DNA of 64,000 nucleotides from Bradyrhizobium sp. CCGB12 (GTDB lineage: Bacteria > Pseudomonadota > Alphaproteobacteria > Rhizobiales > Xanthobacteraceae): contig NZ_JANADO010000001.1 in the NCBI RefSeq assembly GCF_024199845.1, positions 6,076,001 to 6,140,000 of the forward strand, written 5' to 3'. Position numbers and translations under genes: made by a program. The notes under the pieces are model-generated. The model saw only the letters and a program-made list of their open reading frames with translations, was not told where the DNA came from and did no database searches. Positions 53,054-60,653 of this stretch are shown here, piece after piece (the stretch's first letter is position 1; every line of letters starts with the position of its first letter).

Positions 53054-54151
53054 TCAGGGCACGAAAACCATGAACACGTAGACCGCAAATACCACCAAAT
53101 GGACCAGTCCGAACAGGACGTTGGTCCTGCCCGTGCCGAAGGTCAGCATACTCAGGAAGAAGGTCAGGAGCAAAAGCACGCTGCCTTGGTCACTGAGGCC
53201 GAGTTCGAGTTCCTTGTCGAGCGCGTAGGTGGCAACGCCGACGGCCGGGATGGTCAGCCCGATGGTGGCCAGCGATGACCCCAGCGCCAGGTTGATGCTC
53301 TTCTGGAGATCGTTCTTGCGGGCCGCCGAGACGGCCGCGACGCCCTCCGGCAAGAGGATCAGGAGGGCGACCAGAAGCCCGGTAAAGGCCGGCGGCGCGC
53401 CGATCTTGGCCGCGACGGCGTCGACCACCAGCGAGAATTTCTTGGCGAGCAGCACGACCGCCAGCAGCGCAATCAGCAGCAGCACGACGCTGAGCACCAA
53501 TGTCCTGCCCGACAGATGCGCCTCGCCGCTCCCGCCGTCGCCCCGTTCGTGAACGAAGTAGTCCTTGTGCAGGACGGTCTGGGTGTAGAGAAACACCCCG
53601 TACAGCGCGAGCGTGACCACGTCGACAAAACCGAGCTGAACCGCCGAATAGACCGGCCCGGGCGTGGTGGTCGTGTAGTTCGGCATGATCAGCGTGATGG
53701 TCGCGAGCGCGAACAGGACGCTGAGATAGACGTTGGCCCCGGAGAGCTGAAAACCCTGCTCGCGATAGCGCAGGCCGCCGATGAAGATGCAGAGCCCAAC
53801 GAGGCCGTTGCAGACGATCATGACCACGGCGAACACGGTGTCGCGCGCCAGCTCCGGCGCGGGCTTGTCGCCCAGCATGATCGTGGTGATCAGCGCCACC
53901 TCGATGATGGTCACCGAGAGCGTCAGCACCAGCGTGCCATAGGGCTCCCCGACCCGCTCAGCGATCACCTCGGCATGATGAACGGCAGCGAACACCGTGC
54001 CGAACAGGATGACCAGGAGGACGATGGCGAAGACGAGCCCGCCCAGCGACAGCGTGAACTCGTAGTCCGTCGCACTGACGGCCGCGAACAACAGCACGGC
54101 CAGCGCCGGGAAGATCCAGGCCGACCGGGGCATCGGATTATGCGCGCTCAT
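53054..54151 (-). CDS. chaA: Cation/proton antiporter, ChaA/y4hA type
   Basis: 365 residues with about eleven membrane helices. The two Na/Ca exchanger repeats show GEPYGTLVLTLSVTIIEVALITTIMLG and ALLILLPEGVAAVSAARKNDLQKSINLALGSSLA, each with the acidic residue needed for cation binding. A hydrophilic centre (HKDYFVHERGDGGSGEAHLS) separates the halves. It exports calcium and possibly sodium or potassium against protons, as ChaA does. The 'y4hA' name is used for rhizobial members. Confidence 0.88.
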   Translation of the reverse strand: MSAHNPMPRSAWIFPALAVLLFAAVSATDYEFTLSLGGLVFAIVLLVILFGTVFAAVHHAEVIAERVGEPYGTLVLTLSVTIIEVALITTIMLGDKPAPELARDTVFAVVMIVCNGLVGLCIFIGGLRYREQGFQLSGANVYLSVLFALATITLIMPNYTTTTPGPVYSAVQLGFVDVVTLALYGVFLYTQTVLHKDYFVHERGDGGSGEAHLSGRTLVLSVVLLLIALLAVVLLAKKFSLVVDAVAAKIGAPPAFTGLLVALLILLPEGVAAVSAARKNDLQKSINLALGSSLATIGLTIPAVGVATYALDKELELGLSDQGSVLLLLTFFLSMLTFGTGRTNVLFGLVHLVVFAVYVFMVFVP

Positions 54152-54200
54152 CCACCGCTTCCATTTGCACGAATGAGCAGTATCAAATCAGGCGCGAGAT

Positions 54201-55673
54201 TCAATGCCAGTGCAGGATCGGCGCCACCGGCAGCAGCGTCAGCAGCAGGAACAGCGGGATCAGCACGGCGCCGGCGCGCAGGAGATAGCCGAAGAAGCTC
54301 GGCATCTCGATGCCGTTCTCGCTGGCAATGCTGCTCACCATGAAGTTCGGCGCATTGCCGATATAGGTGAGCGCACCCATGTAGACCGCGCCCATGGAGA
54401 TCGAGGCGAGCGTGCCCGAGAGCTCATGCATCAGCAACTGCGGATCGCCGCCGGCCAGTTCGAAGAACAGCAGATAGGTCGGCGCATTGTCGAGGAAGGC
54501 CGACATCAGGCCCGTGAACCAGAAATAGGCGACCTCGCGCGGCGCACCGTCCGGCGCCGTCACCGCCGACAACAGCCAGGCGAAGGCGCCGTCACGTCCG
54601 GCATTGAGCATGGCAATGACCGGTATGATGGCGACGAAGATGCCCGCGAACAGTTTCGCGACCTCGCGGATCGGCTCCCAGGTGAAGCCGTTGGCGTGCC
54701 TGTGCTCGTCGGGCGTCAGCCACACCGAGAGGGCCGCAATGGCCAGCAGCGCCAAATTGCGGACGACGTCCTCCAGCTCCAGCCTGGTGCCGAGAACGTC
54801 GAAGGCGATGCCCGGCTTCCACATCGCCGAGGCGAGAAGGCTCACGACGATGGCCGCGATCAGCACAAGATTGACGAGGCCACGGATGCGCGGCGGCTCC
54901 CCGCGGCCGGTGTCGCCGAGCGGCGGCTCACTGCGGAAGCGCCAGACGTCGACAGCGACGAAGATCGCGAGCAGCAGTCCGGCAACGATCGCGGTCTGCA
55001 ACCAGATGGTGCGCGTGGTCCAGAAGAAGTCGACACCATGCAGGAAGCCGACGAAGAGCGGGGGATCGCCGAGCGGGCTCAGCGCGCCGCCGACATTGGC
55101 GACCAGGATGATGAAGAAGATGATGACATGGGTGTTGTGACGCCGCACCCGGTTGGCGCGGATCAACGGGCGGATCAGGATCATCGCGGCACCCGTGGTG
55201 CCGACGATGCTCGCTCCAAACGTGCCGAGCGCGAGGATGCCGGCATTGGTCGCTGGCGTGGCCTTGATGTCACCGGTAATGAGAATGCCGCCGGCCACGA
55301 CATAGAGCGAGAACAGCAGCACGATGAAGCCGAGATATTCGGCGAGCATGGCGTGGACGAGCGCCGCCAGTGTCGCCGTGCTCCCGGCAAAGACGACGAG
55401 TGCGCCGAGTGTCACCAGCGACCAGGCCGCGGCGATCTTGCCGTAATGATGGTGCCAGAACTTTGCAAACAGCAGCGGTCCCAGGGCGATCGACAGCAAC
55501 AGGCCGGCAAACGGCAACGCGTAGGGCCAGCGCATCGCCGCGCCGTCGAGCCCGGTCGCTGCAAACGCATCCTGCGGCAAAAGCGTCAAGGAGACGACAG
55601 CGAGCGCGGAACCGCAACGGGTCAAAACACCGTTAGCCGCCAATGAAGTCTCTCGCCGTTTCAATCGCGCCAT
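54201..55673 (-). CDS. Sodium:proton antiporter, NhaD/citrate-transporter-like
   Basis: 490 residues with eleven or more membrane helices. A signal-like start (ALAVVSLTLLPQDAFA) precedes the ion-transporter fold, with LRPLIRANRVRRHNTHVIIF-like and FIILVANVGGALSPLGDPPLFVGFLHGVDFFW blocks and the late NAPTYLLFFELAGGD and MGALTYIGNAPNFMVSSIASENG, typical of NhaD-like proteins. It probably exchanges Na+ or Li+ for H+. The start at 55673 overlaps the end of the hydrolase gene by 41 nt; a later start is possible. Confidence 0.85.
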   Translation of the reverse strand: MARLKRRETSLAANGVLTRCGSALAVVSLTLLPQDAFAATGLDGAAMRWPYALPFAGLLLSIALGPLLFAKFWHHHYGKIAAAWSLVTLGALVVFAGSTATLAALVHAMLAEYLGFIVLLFSLYVVAGGILITGDIKATPATNAGILALGTFGASIVGTTGAAMILIRPLIRANRVRRHNTHVIIFFIILVANVGGALSPLGDPPLFVGFLHGVDFFWTTRTIWLQTAIVAGLLLAIFVAVDVWRFRSEPPLGDTGRGEPPRIRGLVNLVLIAAIVVSLLASAMWKPGIAFDVLGTRLELEDVVRNLALLAIAALSVWLTPDEHRHANGFTWEPIREVAKLFAGIFVAIIPVIAMLNAGRDGAFAWLLSAVTAPDGAPREVAYFWFTGLMSAFLDNAPTYLLFFELAGGDPQLLMHELSGTLASISMGAVYMGALTYIGNAPNFMVSSIASENGIEMPSFFGYLLRAGAVLIPLFLLLTLLPVAPILHWH

Positions 55674-56430
55674 ACTGATCGAGGTCGTTGTGTCCGCCTC
55701 CGACCATGCGAACGAAGCGCTTGGGCTCATGGGCGAGTGCGAACAGACGCTCTCCGAAGGCGATCGGAATGGCAAGATCGTTGGTGCCATGCATCACGAG
55801 GAGCGGCACAGTGACGCGCGCGATGCGCTCGTCGGAATGAAACGGATCGCGCATCAGCAGGCGGACGGGAACGTACCAGAACGATGACGCCGCAATGTCG
55901 GCCGTCGACGTATAGGGCGCCTCCAGGACGAGTTTTCCAACGCGATGCTCCGAGGCGATGGCAACCGCGACGCCCGTCCCGAGCGAAAAGCCCCAGGCGA
56001 CGATCCGTTCCGCCGCATAGCGCGCGGTCGTGAACGCATAGGCGGCTGCGGCATCGCGCAGCAGCCCCTGCTCGCTCGGCGCACCGCTCGAGCCGGCATA
56101 GCCGCGATAGGACAGCGCGACGAGGCCGGTGCCGTCGGCGGTCATCGCCTTGAAGCTGCTGACGCGACCGGCGAGAAAATCGCCGTTCCCGGGAAAATAG
56201 AGGATCACGGGACGGCCGGGCTTCGCCGGCACGTGCCAGAGGATGACCTTCTCGCCGTCCGACGTGACCAACACATGCTCTTCCGCCTCGGGCAGGCCGG
56301 CGGCATCGGGGGCTGTGCGCCCGACGGGCGGGATCGGAAACAGCATCTCGCGCTGGCGGACATACAGCACGACGAGACCGGCGAGATAGACGGCCGCGAG
56401 CAGGATGGCGATCCACTTGACGATGGTCAT
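55633..56430 (-). CDS. Membrane-anchored alpha/beta hydrolase
   Basis: 265 residues. A membrane helix (about 5-22, ILLAAVYLAGLVVLYV) precedes the hydrolase fold. The oxyanion region is VILYFPGNGDF; the nucleophile elbow is GFSLGTGVA (G-x-S-x-G); the acid is Asp in MHGTNDLAIP; the catalytic His is in VGGGHNDLDQ. The family resembles Bem46/FrsA-like serine hydrolases whose substrates are unknown. ATG 56430 was chosen because it starts the helix. The 3' end overlaps the antiporter start by 41 nt. Confidence 0.85.
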   Translation of the reverse strand: MTIVKWIAILLAAVYLAGLVVLYVRQREMLFPIPPVGRTAPDAAGLPEAEEHVLVTSDGEKVILWHVPAKPGRPVILYFPGNGDFLAGRVSSFKAMTADGTGLVALSYRGYAGSSGAPSEQGLLRDAAAAYAFTTARYAAERIVAWGFSLGTGVAVAIASEHRVGKLVLEAPYTSTADIAASSFWYVPVRLLMRDPFHSDERIARVTVPLLVMHGTNDLAIPIAFGERLFALAHEPKRFVRMVGGGHNDLDQYGAIETARDFIGG

Positions 56431-56452
56431 GATACGCGGCCGGCCTTTCGGC

Positions 56453-56623
56453 TCAGGGCTTGCGACGGCTCCGCAGCAATTTGATGACATCGGGCCGGAG
56501 GCTCTCCGGAACGTCGCGGCAGCCGCACGCCGCCTTGTGGGCGGCGTGCCATGCGACACGCTGCTCGCGTGTCGCCTTCACTGGCATGCGATGGGACCGG
56601 TGCCATTCCTTGTTGATGGCCAC
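56453..56623 (-). CDS. Small basic protein after pntB, unrecognised
   Basis: 56 residues from GTG 56623, which is preceded by GAGGGGAAGCGGACC. The protein is basic and rich in His, Trp and Arg: INKEWHRSHRMPVKATREQR, then VAWHAAHKAACGCRDVPESL, and a Lys/Arg end. The two Cys (CGC) with nearby His residues could bind a metal. It starts 18 nt after the pntB stop on the same strand, so it is probably the last gene of the pnt operon. I recall similar short proteins in rhizobia but cannot assign a function. Confidence 0.72.
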   Translation of the reverse strand: MAINKEWHRSHRMPVKATREQRVAWHAAHKAACGCRDVPESLRPDVIKLLRSRRKP

Positions 56624-56641
56624 GGTCCGCTTCCCCTCGCG

Positions 56642-58039
56642 CTACATCGCCTTGACGATGTTCTCGGTGACCTTCTTGGCGTCGCCGAGCAGCATCATGG
56701 TGTTGTCGCGGTAGAACAGCGGGTTGTCGATGCCGGCATAGCCCGAAGCGAGCGAGCGCTTGATGAACATCACGGTTCCGGCCTTCCAGACCTGGAGCAC
56801 GGGCATGCCGTAGATCGGCGAGGTCTTGTCCTCCTCGGCGGCCGGGTTGGTGACGTCGTTGGCGCCGATCACGAAGGCGATGTCGGCCTGCGCGAATTCC
56901 GAGTTGATGTCCTCGAGCTCGAACACCTCGTCATAGGGCACGTTGGCCTCGGCCAGCAGCACGTTCATGTGGCCGGGCATGCGGCCGGCGACCGGGTGAA
57001 TGGCGTATTTCACCTCGACGCCTTCCTTCTTCAGGATGTCGCCCATTTCGCGGAGCGCATGCTGGGCCTGCGCCACCGCCATGCCATAGCCGGGCACGAT
57101 GATGACCTTGGAGGCGTTCTTCATGATGAAGGCGGCATCGTCGGCCGAGCCGAGCTTGGCGGGCTTCTGCTCGCCCGTACCGCCGCCGGCGGCAGCGGTC
57201 TCGCCGCCGAAGCCGCCGAGGATGACCGAGATGAAGGACCGGTTCATCGCGTGGCACATGATGTAGGAGAGGATCGCGCCGGAGGAGCCGACCAGCGCGC
57301 CGGTGATGATCAGCGCGGAATTGCCGAGCGTGAAGCCGATGCCGGCCGCGGCCCATCCCGAGTAGGAGTTCAGCATCGAGATCACGACGGGCATGTCGGC
57401 GCCGCCGATCGGGATGATCATGAGCACGCCGAGCGCCAGCGCCAGGATGACGATCATCCAGAAGTCGAACGCGCCGCCGGTGAGCACGAGGCGTACGATG
57501 AAGAACACCAGCGCGAGCGCCAGCGCGATGTTGATGCCATGGCGGAACGGCAGGATGATTGGCGCGCCGCTCATGCGCGCGGACAGCTTCAGGAACGCGA
57601 TCACCGAGCCGGTGAAGGTCAGGGCGCCGATGGCGACGCCGAGCGACATCTCGACCAGGCTCTGCGGATGGATGTTGCCGGGGGTGCCGATGTCGAAGGC
57701 CTCCGGCGCGTAGAAAGCGCCGGCAGCGACCAGCACCGCAGCCATGCCGACCAGCGAGTGGAAGGCGGCGACCAGTTCCGGCATCGACGTCATCGGAACG
57801 CGCCGTGCGATCACCGCGCCGATGCCGCCACCGATGGCGATGCCGACGATGACGAGCACCCAGGCGAGACCATCTGCCGGCGGGTGGTTGGCAAGCGTGG
57901 TGGCGACCGCGATCGCCATGCCGATCATGCCGAACAAATTGCCCTGGCGCGAGGAAGCCGGGCTCGACAATCCGCGCAGCGACAGGATGAACAGCACTCC
58001 CGCCACGAGATACAAAAATGCAGAGAGGTTCGCGCTCAT
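56642..58039 (-). CDS. pntB: NAD(P) transhydrogenase subunit beta
   Basis: 465 residues. The first part has about nine membrane helices, and the cytosolic NADP-binding domain III (about 290-465) shows VPGYGMAVAQAQHALREM, HPVAGRMPGHMNVLLAEA and the final IFIKRSLASGYAGIDNPLF block. The membrane part has the proton-path His/Asn helix region ALVGSSGAILSYIMCHAMNRSF. With PntAA and PntAB it uses the proton gradient to reduce NADP with NADH. Confidence 0.96.
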   Translation of the reverse strand: MSANLSAFLYLVAGVLFILSLRGLSSPASSRQGNLFGMIGMAIAVATTLANHPPADGLAWVLVIVGIAIGGGIGAVIARRVPMTSMPELVAAFHSLVGMAAVLVAAGAFYAPEAFDIGTPGNIHPQSLVEMSLGVAIGALTFTGSVIAFLKLSARMSGAPIILPFRHGINIALALALVFFIVRLVLTGGAFDFWMIVILALALGVLMIIPIGGADMPVVISMLNSYSGWAAAGIGFTLGNSALIITGALVGSSGAILSYIMCHAMNRSFISVILGGFGGETAAAGGGTGEQKPAKLGSADDAAFIMKNASKVIIVPGYGMAVAQAQHALREMGDILKKEGVEVKYAIHPVAGRMPGHMNVLLAEANVPYDEVFELEDINSEFAQADIAFVIGANDVTNPAAEEDKTSPIYGMPVLQVWKAGTVMFIKRSLASGYAGIDNPLFYRDNTMMLLGDAKKVTENIVKAM

Positions 58040-58078
58040 CTCAGGTCCCCATTGATCCCTTCAGCCCGAGGTGGCCGC

Positions 58079-58396
58079 TTACTTCGACTTCTTCTTGTAC
58101 ATCGCCAGCATGCGCTGGGTGACAAGGAAGCCGCCAAAAATGTTCACGCAGGCGAAGATCAGCGCGACGAAGCCGAAGGCGCGTGCCCAGCCCGAGCCGC
58201 TCGAGACATTCGCGACGCCGCCGGCAAGCAGCGCACCGACCACGATCACCGAGGAGATCGCGTTGGTCACGCTCATCAGCGGCGTGTGCAGCGCCGGCGT
58301 CACCGACCACACCACGAAATAGCCGACGAAGACGGCGAGGACGAAGATCGACAGGCGGAAGATGAAGGGGTCGACGACCTGTGCAGCATGCTCCAT
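58079..58396 (-). CDS. pntAB: NAD(P) transhydrogenase subunit alpha, membrane part
   Basis: 105 residues with three membrane helices: [40 protein letters not shown] and [21 protein letters not shown]. This is the C-terminal part of enterobacterial PntA, here a separate subunit, which is the normal split form in alphaproteobacteria. It is 11 nt after pntAA and 39 nt before pntB, clearly one operon. Confidence 0.95.
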   Translation of the reverse strand: MEHAAQVVDPFIFRLSIFVLAVFVGYFVVWSVTPALHTPLMSVTNAISSVIVVGALLAGGVANVSSGSGWARAFGFVALIFACVNIFGGFLVTQRMLAMYKKKSK

Positions 58397-58407
58397 GGCG
58401 GAACTCC

Positions 58408-59535
58408 TTAAACCTTCGGCTGGAAGTTCGGGTGGATGACGGCGCCGTCTTTCGTAAGCGCAGTGGCCTTGACCAGCTCGTCGTCCCAGTTGACGGCGAG
58501 CTTCTTCTCTTTCTTGTCGACCATGGTCTCGATGAAGGAGAACAGATTGCGTGCGTAGAGGCTGGAGGCCGAGGCCGCGACGCGGCCGGCAACGTTGGTG
58601 TAGCCGACGATCTTGATGCCATCGAGGTCGACGACCTCGCCGGCCTTGGCGCCCTCGACATTGCCGCCGCGCTCGACGGCAAGATCGACCAGCACCGAGC
58701 CCGGCTTCATCGACTTGACCATCTCGCCCGAGACGAGCATCGGCGCGGGCCGGCCGGGAATCAGCGCGGTCGTGATCACGATGTCCTGCTTCTTGATGTG
58801 CTCGGCGGTGAGCGCGGCCTGCTTGGCCTGGTATTCCTTGGACATCTCCTTGGCGTAGCCGCCGGCGGTCTGCGCGTTCTTGAACTCCTCGTCCTCGACG
58901 GCGAGGAACTTTGCGCCAAGCGATTCCACCTGCTCCTTCGTCGCAGGCCGCACGTCGGTCGCGGTCACAATGGCGCCGAGACGGCGCGCGGTCGCGATTG
59001 CCTGGAGGCCGGCAACGCCGACGCCCATCACGAACACCTTCGCGGCAGGCACGGTACCGGCTGCCGTCATCATCATCGGGAAGGCGCGGCCGAAGGCCTC
59101 GGCACCCTCGATCACGGCGCGGTAGCCGGCGAGGTTCGCCTGCGAGGACAGCACGTCCATCACCTGCGCGCGCGTGATGCGCGGCATCAATTCCATCGCG
59201 AAGGCGGAGACGCCGGCATCGGCGATCGTCTTCAGCGCGGCCTCGTTGCCATAGGGATCCATGATGGCGATGACGAGCGCGCCGCGCTTGTACTGCGCGA
59301 GCTCGGAGGCCTCGGGGCGCTTCACCTTGATGATGATGTCGGCGTCCTTCAGCGCATCGGCGCTGATAGTGGCGCCCACGGCGGTGAATTCGGAATCCGG
59401 CAGGCCTGATTTGAGGCCGGCGCCCGGCTCGACGGCGATCTCGGCGCCCAGCGCTATGAATTTCTTCACCGTATCAGGCGAAGCGGCAACGCGCGGCTCG
59501 GACGGATCTATTTCCTTGGCAACGGCGATCTTCAT
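58408..59535 (-). CDS. pntAA: NAD(P) transhydrogenase subunit alpha, NAD-binding part
   Basis: 375 residues. The start [22 protein letters not shown] is typical of PntAA and alanine dehydrogenase relatives. The NAD-binding domain has [22 protein letters not shown] (G-x-G-x-x-G), followed by [21 protein letters not shown]. The mobile loop [15 protein letters not shown] is present. It hands hydride from NADH to NADP on PntB. It is the first gene of the operon. Confidence 0.96.
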   Translation of the reverse strand: MKIAVAKEIDPSEPRVAASPDTVKKFIALGAEIAVEPGAGLKSGLPDSEFTAVGATISADALKDADIIIKVKRPEASELAQYKRGALVIAIMDPYGNEAALKTIADAGVSAFAMELMPRITRAQVMDVLSSQANLAGYRAVIEGAEAFGRAFPMMMTAAGTVPAAKVFVMGVGVAGLQAIATARRLGAIVTATDVRPATKEQVESLGAKFLAVEDEEFKNAQTAGGYAKEMSKEYQAKQAALTAEHIKKQDIVITTALIPGRPAPMLVSGEMVKSMKPGSVLVDLAVERGGNVEGAKAGEVVDLDGIKIVGYTNVAGRVAASASSLYARNLFSFIETMVDKKEKKLAVNWDDELVKATALTKDGAVIHPNFQPKV

Positions 59536-59676
59536 AGGCCCTCCGGCGGCGCGGGACAGCGCACGCGCAAAACTTAAGCGTTTACTCCCGCGGCGTTCGT
59601 TACCGGTTTTGTGACCGGCTTGTATGCAAATATTGTGAGCAGCCGCTGCCGCTGGCGTGTGCAGCTGCCGAAGGAA

Positions 59677-59829
59677 TCAGGTCAGGAAGATCGCCATCAG
59701 AATCACGATGAGCGCGACCGAGGCTGTGCCGTACTTCACCAGCTTGATGAAGCCCTCGTAGGTCTGCTCGTGGGCAACGTAGTCGTTGCCGTCGGCGGTG
59801 GTGTACGCCACTTCGCTATGGTCAGCCAT
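59677..59829 (-). CDS. aa3-type cytochrome c oxidase subunit IV-like peptide
   Basis: 50 residues. MADHSEVAYTTADGNDYVAH, then EQTYEGFIKLVKYG, matches the bacterial aa3 subunit IV family, and one membrane helix (TASVALIVILMAIFL) ends the protein. In Paracoccus this subunit contacts subunits I and III; its role is structural or unknown. ATG 59829 fits the conserved start; a longer open frame upstream is not coding-like. It lies 142 nt upstream of pntAA on the same strand, a linkage often seen in Rhizobiales. Confidence 0.85.
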   Translation of the reverse strand: MADHSEVAYTTADGNDYVAHEQTYEGFIKLVKYGTASVALIVILMAIFLT

Positions 59830-59926
59830 GGATTGTCCCCAGTCGAAAGTCCAATTCTTGGGCTGGGATACCTTAAACCTTCGGGCAGGGCAACGGCACG
59901 GAAGCGCGGTTTTCCGCCAAATCAGG

Positions 59927-60322
59927 TCATTTGGAATCCAGATTATCGCGGATCCAGCGGAGGAGGCTCTGTTCGCTGACCTCACCGGCGGCGAGCGAGA
60001 GGATGATTGTCGTGGCTTCCGCAGGATCTGGACTGAAAGTCACGCCGTTCTTGTGGAGGAAGACCATCATCGCCATGAAGGCGATGCGCTTGTTTCCGTC
60101 GACGAAGGCATGATTTTTCGCGAGGCCGAATGCGTACGCTGCGGCGAGTTCGTCCATCGGCGCCTGCTCATAGCGCCATTTATTGACCGGGCGCTCCAGC
60201 GCCGAACGCAGCATGCCCTTGTCACGCAATCCCGGCGCACCACCGAAGCGCCGGAGCTGCCGACCGTGGATTGCGACGGCCTGCTCGTAGGTGATCCAGA
60301 GCGGCTCCTGAAGATCGCTCAT
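59927..60322 (-). CDS. doc: Doc-type toxin (Fic/Doc fold)
   Basis: 131 residues. The active-site motif is HAFVDGNKR (His71-Arg79), the Doc form of the Fic core. The start, PLWITYEQAVAIHGRQLRRF, and the LRDKGMLRSALERP block are typical of death-on-curing toxins. Doc phosphorylates elongation factor Tu and stops translation. The core motif is intact, so the toxin is probably active. It begins 11 nt after the AbrB-type antitoxin, as in a two-gene operon. Confidence 0.9.
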   Translation of the reverse strand: MSDLQEPLWITYEQAVAIHGRQLRRFGGAPGLRDKGMLRSALERPVNKWRYEQAPMDELAAAYAFGLAKNHAFVDGNKRIAFMAMMVFLHKNGVTFSPDPAEATTIILSLAAGEVSEQSLLRWIRDNLDSK

Positions 60323-60333
60323 TTGCGTTGCAG

Positions 60334-60558
60334 CTATTTTGCCAGCGCAGCAAGCGTGTCGCGATACTTGTCCATCACCTCGTCGGCGATTTCCATCGTC
60401 CGTTCGAAGTCGGGATCGTAGGGCAGCAACTGAAATCCGCCGCCGGGTAATTCCACGATATGCAATTGCTGTCCGCGCTTGAGATCGAGCCGCTGCATCA
60501 ATTCACGGGGCAGCAACAAACCATCGGAATTACCGATCTTCTTGATCTCGATCTTCAT
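60334..60558 (-). CDS. AbrB/MazE-type antitoxin
   Basis: 74 residues. The swapped-hairpin DNA-binding domain is plain: MKIEIKKIGNSDGLLLPREL, then MQRLDLKRGQQLHIVELPGG. The C-terminal third (DPDFERTMEIADEVMDKYRD) should be the disordered arm that blocks the toxin. Upstream, a perfect 30-bp palindrome starts 12 nt before the ATG and is the likely operator. Pairing an AbrB antitoxin with Doc, instead of Phd, is a less common arrangement. Confidence 0.88.
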   Translation of the reverse strand: MKIEIKKIGNSDGLLLPRELMQRLDLKRGQQLHIVELPGGGFQLLPYDPDFERTMEIADEVMDKYRDTLAALAK

Positions 60559-60570
60559 GGCTTTCGCTCC

Positions 60571-60600
60571 AGTGATGTTATACATATGTATAACATCACT
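60571..60600. promoter_or_regulatory. Perfect 30-bp palindromic operator of the antitoxin-toxin operon
   Basis: agtgatgttatacat is followed directly by its exact reverse complement. The centre, tatacatatgtata, is AT-rich and may contain the -10 element. The site lies 12 nt upstream of the antitoxin start and has no U-tract or stop codon before it, so it is an operator, not a terminator. AbrB/MazE antitoxins bind such sites as dimers. Confidence 0.8.
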
Positions 60601-60653
60601 GCGACTAGTTCAACAGATGTTTTACGCCTTCAATCCCTGATCAGAGCGCCGCC

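Noticed and set aside
54204..55646. Plus-strand open frame of about 480 codons
   Set aside because: Antisense to the sodium antiporter; composition is Arg/Asp/Gln/His-rich noise.
56405..58411. Plus-strand open frame of over 660 codons
   Set aside because: It is antisense to pntB and pntAB, has no RBS or domain, and reflects GC-rich third positions of the true genes.
60571..60600. 30-bp palindrome read as a terminator
   Set aside because: It is upstream of the antitoxin start, AT-rich in the centre and has no U-tract; an operator is the better reading.
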